Virus record (IMG/VR): IMGVR_UViG_3300023116_000294
Span: 1 to 26,150 of that record
Length of the DNA: 26,150 nucleotides
Source of the DNA: a virus
Strand: one strand, 5' to 3'
Each line of letters starts with the position of its first letter. The first letter of the stretch is position 1. The position numbers and the translations under genes were made by a program. Positions 9,158 through 15,713 of this stretch are shown one piece after another. The notes under the pieces are model-generated. The model was not told the DNA's origin, ran no database searches, and worked only from the letters and a program-made list of their open reading frames with translations.

Positions 9158-10735
9158 ATGGCAGCAAAAGTAGTTTGTATATCTGTAGTTGACGAAGCGG
9201 ATACTTCCACTCATCTTAATAATAGAAATTCTGACTTTAATACTTTTAGAAGTACATATCCAAATAGAGAATTTTGGTTATTAAATCCACAACCATCATA
9301 TACCAGTCAATTAGGTCTTCCTAGTGCGTGGAATAGTGATCCTCTTACTTTTGGTCCTATTACTGTTAGTAGATTAGATAGTAAATATGGAACGTCAACA
9401 GTTCCACCAACTTCTGATTGGTTTACTATTACTGGATTAGATCAAGCAGAAGAAGGAAGTGTCGTATCATTAGCAGTTGATACTTCTGGTTCTACTGTTT
9501 TGGCTGATGTCCAAGATTCTTATAACCAGTTTATTTCTGATTGTAATGCTGCTGGATTTGTCTTAGTTGTTAATACCACTTTTGGTAACGAACGCTGGAT
9601 TGCTCCACATAATGTATCTGTTCCACCAAACACTTCTATTAGTGTATCTCCATCAACTATTTTAAGAAATGGTAGTGGAGCAACACTCTCTTGGACATCT
9701 GCTGGTGATATTTCAGAAAATGCTGATGGACTACCTAATATATCTGTTACTGGTGTCACAAATCCTGGTCTTTCTGGTAGTGTCACAGTTAATCCACAAA
9801 ATACCACAACATACGATATTACTGCCGAAGGTCCTGCTGGAGATTCAGGTGATAGTGTTACTTTAACAGTTGTAGATCTACCTAATATTTCTTCTTTTAC
9901 TGCTTCTCCTAATCCACAAACTAGCGGCACAGATGGAATTCCAAATTATAACACTACATTGAGTTGGTCGGCGTCATCTGATCTAACTATTACCAGTGCC
10001 ACAATCAGTTCTGGTACTTATTCTGCTTCTGTTCCAAATCCAAGTACTAGTGGATCTTTTGAGGTAACTAATTTACCTCAATCTGTAGCTGGTAGTGGTG
10101 GAGCTAGTAGAACATATACATTGACGTTGTGTCACTCGTTGGGATGTTCTACCGAAACAGTAACTGTAGAGGTTACTAATGATAATACACCATCTAATAC
10201 CTGGACTACGGAATTTACTGGGTTGGATCCAAATACTGAATATGCTAAAAATCTTGGGACTTTATCTGGCATTGACATGGTAACTAAAGTATCATGCCCT
10301 ACATCAGGTGTCTTTTTTGCTAATGGTGCTAATGGATCTTACGCTAATCCACAGTATTTTACTAATGGTCAAAACGTTTATATTAAAATGATAACATTAC
10401 GATTTAATCCCGATCTTAGTGGTTTGGGGGCAAATGATTTATTCGGAAAACCAAATCCCAAAACAGTTAGTATTACGGTTGGATCCCTAGACCCATTTGA
10501 TGTTACTTTTACTACTAGACCACCTAACATTGGAGAAACATTTAATTTTGATGGGGCGTCTGGTGAATATCCTTATGAAGATATTGATTTAATTACTAAT
10601 ACTCCTAGTGAATATGCTGTAACTCAAACTCTAAATATGGATGATATTGATGTTGACGTTGAGATAAGAACTGATGATCCAAACGTTGAAATTAAGATAA
10701 ACAACGAACCATGGCAAAGTATTCAGGAGATTTAA
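9158..10735 (+). CDS. Adhesin-like structural protein, paralogue 1 (vWA-like head)
   Basis: The protein has 525 residues and starts one base after the previous stop. Residues 1-150 form the head: a strand (VVCISVVDEAD), then VVSLAVDTSGSTV, in which D108-S110-S112 matches the DxSxS metal site (MIDAS) of von Willebrand A domains. It is followed by a helix and a strand (GFVLVVNTTF). Residues 150-244 and 245-343 are Ig-like; the second begins ASPNPQTSGTDGIPNYNT. Residues 344-450 are a complete copy of the beta domain that recurs in the 2232-aa fibre. Residues 454-525 resemble only its first half and end WQSIQEI. The part from 245 onward is shared with three following genes. Inferred: the stalk attaches to the virion and the head contacts the host or another tail protein. 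The vWA call is uncertain because most of that fold is not evident. Confidence 0.75.
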   Translation: MAAKVVCISVVDEADTSTHLNNRNSDFNTFRSTYPNREFWLLNPQPSYTSQLGLPSAWNSDPLTFGPITVSRLDSKYGTSTVPPTSDWFTITGLDQAEEGSVVSLAVDTSGSTVLADVQDSYNQFISDCNAAGFVLVVNTTFGNERWIAPHNVSVPPNTSISVSPSTILRNGSGATLSWTSAGDISENADGLPNISVTGVTNPGLSGSVTVNPQNTTTYDITAEGPAGDSGDSVTLTVVDLPNISSFTASPNPQTSGTDGIPNYNTTLSWSASSDLTITSATISSGTYSASVPNPSTSGSFEVTNLPQSVAGSGGASRTYTLTLCHSLGCSTETVTVEVTNDNTPSNTWTTEFTGLDPNTEYAKNLGTLSGIDMVTKVSCPTSGVFFANGANGSYANPQYFTNGQNVYIKMITLRFNPDLSGLGANDLFGKPNPKTVSITVGSLDPFDVTFTTRPPNIGETFNFDGASGEYPYEDIDLITNTPSEYAVTQTLNMDDIDVDVEIRTDDPNVEIKINNEPWQSIQEI

Positions 10736-11881
10736 ATGCCTACCGTAACATTTAATACATTTAGAGATGCTGGAGATCAAAACTACTTATGTTTTTCTGG
10801 TAGTTGTGTAGGTCCTAATACTGGAACTTCTTTTGTAGATAAACCTGCTGGCAGTACTAATGGTTATTCTACCCAGGGTAGTGGACCAGGATCTGTCGGT
10901 TATAGAATTAATAGTAGCACACAAATTGGTCTTGACGATAGACAAGGTGCTGGTGCTGATAATGATTATAATGATCTCATTGTAACAATTACTTCTGGTA
11001 ATGCGGAATTTCGTAGTAATGGATTGTATGTTTACTATGATCCTCCTGTAATTAGTGGGTTTTCTGCTTCTCCTAACCCACAAACTAGTGGTACTGATGG
11101 CATTCCAAATTATAACACTAGATTATCATGGGGATATCAAAATGCTACTTCATTAACTTTAACCAGCAGTGCTGGTGAGTCGTGGAATGTATTGGGTACA
11201 ACATCTCGTAATATTACTAATCTCCCTCAATCTACTGGTAGTGGAGCAACTAGGTCATACACACTAACAGCAAATAATCCTGATCGCCCAGCTGTTAGTG
11301 AGACAATTACAGTTACTGTATATAATGATAGAACTCCTTCTAATAGTTGGACCACATCTTTCACTGGATTAGAACCAAGTACTCAATACACTAGAAGGTT
11401 GGGCACATTATCTGGAATTGATATGACAATTAAAGTTGAAAGTTCTTCTAGTGGTGTATTTTTCTCTAATAGTTCTGGTGGTGGTTTTGCTAATCCAAAG
11501 TATTTTACTAATGGTCAATCTGTTTATGTAAGGACAACTTCGTTGCCTTTTAACACAAATACTAGTGGATTATCTTCTTCTGCTACTAGTGGAAAAACGA
11601 ATACTAAAACATTTTCTGTTAGTGTTGGAGGACTATCTTCTTTCAATGTCTCGTATACTACTAGAGCCCCAGTCATCAAAGAAACGTTTGACTATGACGG
11701 ATCCGCAGGACAATATCCTTTTGAAGATATTGATTTGATTTCTAATACTCCGACTGAATATGGATTAACACAAACCCTAAACATGGATGACATTGAAATT
11801 GATATGCCTATTGAAACTGATGATCCAAATGTACAAATCAAGATAAATAATGGTAGTTGGCGAAATATCCAAGAGATATAA
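10736..11881 (+). CDS. Adhesin-like structural protein, paralogue 2 (DUF4114-like head)
   Basis: The protein has 381 residues. ATG 10736 abuts the upstream stop and is served by AGGAG (10725-10729), which lies within the last codons of paralogue 1. The head (1-105) contains an acidic stretch, L66-D-D-R-Q-G-A-G-A-D-N-D-Y-N-D-L81. This resembles the 'ED..GsDxDyND' signature of DUF4114 and related secreted beta domains, and suggests calcium binding. The Ig-like stalk starts at about 106 (FSASPNPQTSGTDG). The complete beta domain spans 201-309 and the terminal half-domain 310-381 (TFDYDG to WRNIQEI). The stalk is closest to paralogue 4 at the C-terminal end. Function is inferred as for the other paralogues; the calcium-site suggestion rests on the Asp/Asn pattern alone. 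Confidence 0.75.
   Translation: MPTVTFNTFRDAGDQNYLCFSGSCVGPNTGTSFVDKPAGSTNGYSTQGSGPGSVGYRINSSTQIGLDDRQGAGADNDYNDLIVTITSGNAEFRSNGLYVYYDPPVISGFSASPNPQTSGTDGIPNYNTRLSWGYQNATSLTLTSSAGESWNVLGTTSRNITNLPQSTGSGATRSYTLTANNPDRPAVSETITVTVYNDRTPSNSWTTSFTGLEPSTQYTRRLGTLSGIDMTIKVESSSSGVFFSNSSGGGFANPKYFTNGQSVYVRTTSLPFNTNTSGLSSSATSGKTNTKTFSVSVGGLSSFNVSYTTRAPVIKETFDYDGSAGQYPFEDIDLISNTPTEYGLTQTLNMDDIEIDMPIETDDPNVQIKINNGSWRNIQEI
11842..11849 (+). promoter_or_regulatory. Possible T4-type late promoter (GATAAATA)
   Basis: GATAAATA matches the T4 late consensus TATAAATA except at the first base. It lies 36 nt before ATG 11886. It is inside the stalk codons for KINNG, so protein constraint alone could explain it. 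Confidence 0.25.
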
Positions 11882-11885
11882 AATT

Positions 11886-12203
11886 ATGGACGAAAAATAT
11901 ATTGGATTTTCTCAAGATGAAATTAGAGAAGATTTTAGAAAATTGATGGTGGCATCATCATCTCAAACCGTTTTATATGCTTTGTTTTTTGCTGAGGTTA
12001 GAAAAGACAGACGGTTATTAGATAAATTATTCGAACAAGTAAGATATGTCACTGAGAAATATCAGATGACACCATATAGTGTTATCAAGGACTTTGATAA
12101 TGGTCTTGAAAATAATTATACTGTAGATCCCCAACTGGTTTCTGACATTTACGAAGAAGCATTAGCAGAACTTGAAGCGGAGATGGGAGAAAATAATGCC
12201 TGA
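11886..12203 (+). CDS. Small conserved-looking protein, function unknown
   Basis: The protein has 105 residues. An in-frame ATG at 11850 would overlap the upstream gene by 32 bases, so I chose ATG 11886, 4 nt after that gene's stop and with AGAG 13 nt upstream. It is acidic and mostly helical in appearance: DEIREDFRKLMVAS, RRLLDKLFEQVRYV and a Glu-rich C-terminus (ALAELEAEMGENNA). It has no signal peptide, membrane segment or known motif. It overlaps the next gene by 8 bases, so the two are probably co-translated. Lying between two adhesin paralogues, it could assist their assembly or be a passenger gene. I do not recognise it. Confidence 0.75.
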   Translation: MDEKYIGFSQDEIREDFRKLMVASSSQTVLYALFFAEVRKDRRLLDKLFEQVRYVTEKYQMTPYSVIKDFDNGLENNYTVDPQLVSDIYEEALAELEAEMGENNA

Positions 12204-12372
12204 ATTTTCAAGATCTTTAGAAGTAGTTAAACAAGAAGCAAAAGAAAAAATGAAAATCTGCTTACAATGTGAGGAGATGAATAGAGCGATTAAAACATGT
12301 AAGCAATGTAATTGTTTTCTTCCTGCTAAAGTCCTTGTACCTGGATTACATTGCCCTCTAAACAAGTGGTGA
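12196..12372 (+). CDS. Small zinc-ribbon protein
   Basis: The protein has 58 residues. ATG 12196 overlaps the previous gene by 8 bases and has GGGAGA 6 nt upstream; the alternative ATG at 12172 lacks such a site. After a charged helix (SLEVVKQEAKEKM), it carries CLQCEEM, then CKQCNCFLPAKV, then GLHCPLNKW. This is two CxxC pairs plus extra Cys residues, ending CPxxxW. The CxxC...CxxCxC...K...CPxxKW layout is typical of small phage and bacterial zinc-ribbon proteins near tail genes. Metal binding is likely and its partner unknown. It ends 4 nt before the Cys-rich adhesin gene. Confidence 0.8.
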   Translation: MPEFSRSLEVVKQEAKEKMKICLQCEEMNRAIKTCKQCNCFLPAKVLVPGLHCPLNKW

Positions 12373-12376
12373 AAAG

Positions 12377-14065
12377 ATGTCATCAACTCCTGTATCAAAT
12401 ACATATACATCTGCTCAAAACGTTGACATTCCAGATAATCATGTCAATCTAACCATTACCGTTAATGGTGCTAGAGGTGGACAGGGTTATGGGGGTGGAT
12501 CTAGTAGAGCTGGTGGTAATGGTAGAAATGGTACATTCCAATATCTTTCTTCTTACAATTTCACTGCTAGATCTTTAATTCTAGCTCCTGGTGATAATGG
12601 TGGTAATGGTGGTGTATATGGTGGTGGATCTGGTGGAGATGGTCCACATGACGGAGGAAATGGTGGACCTGGGCAATGGTCATATCAGCAAGCATATAAC
12701 TGTGATCAAGGTAAAGGATATGCTAGAGATTGTGGTGGCAGTTGTGGATGTTGTAGTAACTGGTATTGTGGTGGTAGTCAGGGGAATGGGGATCCCTGTT
12801 GTGGTGGAGCACAAGGAACAGCAAATGAATGTTTTTGCTGTTATGAACCAAAAACTTGCTACAACACAATTTATGTAAATAGCGGTGGTGGTGGCGGTGG
12901 TGGATCATCTAGTGCTGTTTATGATACCACTGCTGGTGCCTATGTTGCTATTTCTGGTGGTGGAGGCGGAGGTGCTAGATCTCAGGGTACTGGAGCAGCT
13001 GCCGCTGATTGGACTTCTGTTAATGGAAATTTTTCTGGTAGCTCTGGTAGTAATGGTGGAAATGGTGGTCAGTCTGGTGGAACTGGTGGAGGAGGTGGTG
13101 GTGCTCCTGGCAATAGTTACAATAATTCTGCTGGATCAAAATACAACACACAACTAGTATCTTTATCTTCTTCTTCTCTAGGCAATACTCCAAGTATTGT
13201 TGTATCTTACGATTTACTTGTCCCTGAAGTAGAAATTAGCGCAAGTCCTAATCCACAAACTAGTGGATTAGATGGAGTACCAAATTACAATACAACTATA
13301 GATCTTACTCTTCAAAACTGGCAATATGCTGTTCTTACAGGTAATGGTATAAATCAAACTTACTATCCTGGCGATACCCTATCGTATACTGATAATAATC
13401 TGCCACAATCTGTGACAGGTAGTGATTCTCCTGCCACAGTTACATACACTGTAACGGCATATGCTGGATCTGAAAGTGTAACTGAAACTTTGATTGTAGA
13501 AGTTACTAATGATGAAGATCCTTCAACCACGAATTGGACTACCACATTTAGCAATTTAGAAAAAGAAACAGTATACTCGAAAAACATAGGTAAAATTGCT
13601 GGTGTTGATATGGTTATTGAAGTTTCGTGTGAAGACGATGCAGTTTTCTTTGCTAATGGTGAGAATGGATCTTATTCCAATCCACAATACTTTACCAATG
13701 GTCAAAACATTTATTTAAAAACAACAACTTTACCATACAACACTGACATATCTGAATTGTCTAGTGATGCTACATACGGCAAAACAAACACTAAAACTAT
13801 GGATGTTGTGATTGGAACTGATACTATCGCTGTTAATTTTGTTACTAGAGCTCCAGTTATCAAAGAAACGTTTGATTACGATGGACAACCAGCTGAGTAT
13901 CCTTATGAAGATATAGACCTAATTACTAATACCCCAGCATCATCTCTTGTGACACAAACTATAGAAATGGATGATATTGAAATTGATATGGAAATTAGGT
14001 CTGATGATCCAAACGTACAAATTAAAATTAATAATGGTGGATGGCAAAATATTCAAGAGATATAA
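12377..14065 (+). CDS. Adhesin-like structural protein, paralogue 3 (Gly- and Cys-rich head)
   Basis: The protein has 562 residues. Residues 1-280 form a glycine-rich head: an opening strand (VNLTITVNGARGGQGYGGG), repeated GGNGG and runs of seven glycines at 13 kb, in the style of phage receptor-binding tips with polyglycine helices. Residues 109-161 hold 12 cysteines, several as CC pairs (GCCSNWYC, DPCCGG, ECFCCYEP). The shared stalk follows: Ig-like from about 281 (ISASPNPQTSGLDGVPNYNT), the complete beta domain at 386-489, and the half-domain at 490-562 ending WQNIQEI. A second glycine-rich domain lies in the 2232-aa fibre. Inferred: a receptor-recognition adhesin. The Cys cluster suggests metal binding or disulfides formed after release. 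The head is unrelated in sequence to the heads of paralogues 1, 2 and 4. Confidence 0.8.
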   Translation: MSSTPVSNTYTSAQNVDIPDNHVNLTITVNGARGGQGYGGGSSRAGGNGRNGTFQYLSSYNFTARSLILAPGDNGGNGGVYGGGSGGDGPHDGGNGGPGQWSYQQAYNCDQGKGYARDCGGSCGCCSNWYCGGSQGNGDPCCGGAQGTANECFCCYEPKTCYNTIYVNSGGGGGGGSSSAVYDTTAGAYVAISGGGGGGARSQGTGAAAADWTSVNGNFSGSSGSNGGNGGQSGGTGGGGGGAPGNSYNNSAGSKYNTQLVSLSSSSLGNTPSIVVSYDLLVPEVEISASPNPQTSGLDGVPNYNTTIDLTLQNWQYAVLTGNGINQTYYPGDTLSYTDNNLPQSVTGSDSPATVTYTVTAYAGSESVTETLIVEVTNDEDPSTTNWTTTFSNLEKETVYSKNIGKIAGVDMVIEVSCEDDAVFFANGENGSYSNPQYFTNGQNIYLKTTTLPYNTDISELSSDATYGKTNTKTMDVVIGTDTIAVNFVTRAPVIKETFDYDGQPAEYPYEDIDLITNTPASSLVTQTIEMDDIEIDMEIRSDDPNVQIKINNGGWQNIQEI

Positions 14066-15304
14066 ATGACACAAGATTCTTCATTTACTAGCAGATCGCC
14101 AAACGACCAAGGTTACACGGGAACCAATAGTAATGGTGGGTGGTCATCATTCATGAATAACAATAATATTGGTGGTAGTGACAGTGGTACACCAACTAGA
14201 ACTTTTAGTTGGACTATTACTTTTAATAATTATGGCAGACAAACATTCGACACTGCCGTAGATGACTCGGGATCTGTATCTATTAGTGGATATGGAAGTC
14301 AGTTTGTTATGGGTGGTTATGGTGGTCAAACTTCTAAAACTACTAGTAGTTATATTCCTCCAGGAACTTATACACTAAGCGCCACTTCAGTTAATAGTGG
14401 TAGTGGTCCATGGGGTATAGCATTAGATTGGACTGGATTCGTTCCGCCACCACCAGCTGTAATTACTAGTTTTACCGCTAGTCCTGAAATTCAAACTAGT
14501 GGTACTGATGGCATTCCGAATTATAACACTACATTAAGTTGGAATATTACTAATGCCACGACTGCTATTTTAACAACTGATGGTGGTAGTGGTGATATCT
14601 GGAATGGTGTAGCTTTGTCTTTACCTAATGGTAGTCTACCAATTAATAATTTACCACAATCTAGTGGTAATGGAGCAAGTAGAACATACACAATAACTGC
14701 TACTAACGTAGCTGGTAACACAGTTACTGATTCAATTACAGTTGATGTATACAACGATAGAAATCCTTCTAATTCTTGGACTACATCATTTACTAATTTA
14801 GAACCAAATACATCATACGCTAAAAAACTAGGAACTTTGTCTGGCATTGATATGATAACAAAAGTGTCATGTCCTACATCTGGTGTCTTCTTTGCTAATG
14901 GTGCTAATGGATCCTATGCTAACCCACAGTATTTTAGTAATGGTCAAAATGTTTACATGAAAATGACAACATTACCATTTAATACTAATATTAGTGGTGT
15001 AACTGGAGATTTTGGTAAAACAAATACTAAAACAGTTAGTGTTACTGTTGGTGGTTTGAGTGCTTTTAATGTTTCTTATGTTACCAGAAAACCTAGGATA
15101 AGTGAGGATTTTGATTATGATGGAGCAGTAGGAACTTATCCTTTTGAAGATATTGATTTGATTTCTAATACTCCGAGTCAGTATGGATTGTCACAAACTC
15201 TAAACATGGATGATATTGAAATTGATATGGAGATTAAGGGTGATGATCCAAATTTACAGATCAAGATAAATAATGGTAGTTGGCAAAACATTAGAGAAAT
15301 TTAA
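14066..15304 (+). CDS. Adhesin-like structural protein, paralogue 4
   Basis: The protein has 412 residues. ATG 14066 follows the previous stop directly, with AAGAG (14055-14059) as a likely ribosome site. The head (1-132) looks like a single beta-sandwich: FSWTITFNNYGRQTFDTAVD, then SVSISGYGS, YIPPGTYTLSATSV and WGIALDWTGF. The layout is reminiscent of PA14-like or other ligand-binding sandwiches, but I cannot assign a family. The stalk is the common one: Ig-like 133-229, complete beta domain 238-340, half-domain 341-412 ending WQNIREI. Its middle section matches paralogue 1 almost exactly (SCPTSGVFFANGANGSYANP), while its last 70 residues match paralogue 2. This mosaic pattern suggests exchange between copies. 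Confidence 0.75.
   Translation: MTQDSSFTSRSPNDQGYTGTNSNGGWSSFMNNNNIGGSDSGTPTRTFSWTITFNNYGRQTFDTAVDDSGSVSISGYGSQFVMGGYGGQTSKTTSSYIPPGTYTLSATSVNSGSGPWGIALDWTGFVPPPPAVITSFTASPEIQTSGTDGIPNYNTTLSWNITNATTAILTTDGGSGDIWNGVALSLPNGSLPINNLPQSSGNGASRTYTITATNVAGNTVTDSITVDVYNDRNPSNSWTTSFTNLEPNTSYAKKLGTLSGIDMITKVSCPTSGVFFANGANGSYANPQYFSNGQNVYMKMTTLPFNTNISGVTGDFGKTNTKTVSVTVGGLSAFNVSYVTRKPRISEDFDYDGAVGTYPFEDIDLISNTPSQYGLSQTLNMDDIEIDMEIKGDDPNLQIKINNGSWQNIREI
15265..15272 (+). promoter_or_regulatory. Possible T4-type late promoter (GATAAATA)
   Basis: The same octamer as at 11842, 33 nt before ATG 15306 and again within the KINNG codons. Paralogues 1 and 3, which are followed by another paralogue, do not carry it. 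Confidence 0.25.
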
Positions 15305-15305
15305 C

Positions 15306-15518
15306 ATGGCAAGTAGAAGAGTAAAAACTGGATTATGGAGAATTTTCGTGCTTGTAAAGTCACAGCAGATTGGTGTGCTTGAAGAGTTTACAACTACTTA
15401 CAATGACGAAGTTGTCAACGTAGAAGGAATTGATAGATATATCAACCCAGGTGATGATCTCTCTGGTGAAGATGAGATTGTACAACTTATTGCTAACACA
15501 TATTTTGGTACGTTATGA
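15306..15518 (+). CDS. Small protein, function unknown
   Basis: The protein has 70 residues. I chose ATG 15306 (after the upstream stop at 15304) over an in-frame ATG at 15273 that lies inside paralogue 4. It has a basic start (MASRRVKTGLWR), a hydrophobic strand (IFVLV), then an acidic beta-like region (YINPGDDLSGEDEIVQLIA) ending YFGTL. The NPGDDL stretch faintly recalls the VSPGDNVQV start of the 2232-aa fibre, but this is too short to assert homology. Its stop overlaps the next start as ATGA (15515-15518), indicating translational coupling. It probably belongs to the same tail-protein operon. Confidence 0.7.
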   Translation: MASRRVKTGLWRIFVLVKSQQIGVLEEFTTTYNDEVVNVEGIDRYINPGDDLSGEDEIVQLIANTYFGTL

Positions 15519-15703
15519 GCGAAGTATTTCCTATTTTATACGACATGGAACCAGATGATATGTATAAATCTGGTAGATTTACTCCTGACATTACAGAACG
15601 ACAAGAAATTACGGCAGATAAACCGATTCAAGTTAGGATCAATGGCGGTCCATGGGTAAACGTTAGACCTAGTGACCTAAATAAATCTGAGGATAATACC
15701 TGA
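15515..15703 (+). CDS. Small protein resembling the stalk's terminal half-domain
   Basis: The protein has 62 residues. Its ATG overlaps the previous stop by ATGA. It contains PIQVRINGGPWVNVR, which matches the end of the paralogue stalks (DDPNVQIKINNGxWxNIxEI) in spacing and pattern. The preceding MYKSG and QEITAD fit the strand order of that half-domain. It could therefore be a free-standing version of the stalk terminus. It ends with a charged tail (SDLNKSEDNT) 10 nt before the 2232-aa fibre gene, whose first residues look like the missing second half of the same domain. The homology is my reading of short motifs and needs profile comparison. Confidence 0.65.
   Translation: MSEVFPILYDMEPDDMYKSGRFTPDITERQEITADKPIQVRINGGPWVNVRPSDLNKSEDNT
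15677..15683 (+). promoter_or_regulatory. Late promoter motif CTAAATA for the 2232-aa fibre gene
   Basis: CTAAATA, extended to CTAAATAAAT, lies 30 nt before ATG 15714. CTAAATA is a known late promoter element of T4-like cyanophages, related to T4 TATAAATA. It lies within the last codons of the 62-aa gene. Confidence 0.55.
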
Positions 15704-15713
15704 AGTATAGTCA

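Larger units (their letters stand above)
9886..15304 (+). repeat. Four-copy paralogous stalk module
   Basis: The same module of about 280 codons occurs at 9886-10735, 11050-11881, 13221-14065 and 14460-15304, always at the 3' end of its gene. Anchors are PNPQTSGTDGIPNYNT (copy 4 reads PEIQTSG), LPQS, NDxxPSNxWTT, FFxNxxxGxxANPxYFxNGQ, YPxEDIDLI and the terminal INNGxWxxIxEI. Similarity extends to the DNA, including many synonymous sites, which indicates duplication and/or recent exchange. Confidence 0.9.

Noticed and set aside
9520-9930. A 136-codon minus-strand frame opposite paralogue 1
   Set aside because: It is a shadow of the repetitive Thr/Ser/Pro-coding sequence; there is no ribosome site and no recognisable protein.
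11850-11885. Upstream in-frame ATG for the 105-aa gene (likewise 12172 and 15273 for the other small genes)
   Set aside because: Each lies inside the preceding gene and would add a peptide copied from that gene's alternate frame. The chosen downstream ATGs sit at the gene junction, and the one at 12196 has a clear ribosome site.
12880-13110. GGT/GGA runs read as a microsatellite or recombination hot spot
   Set aside because: The runs stay in frame, use mixed Gly codons and fit a known style of glycine-rich tip domain, so they are coding sequence rather than a simple repeat.
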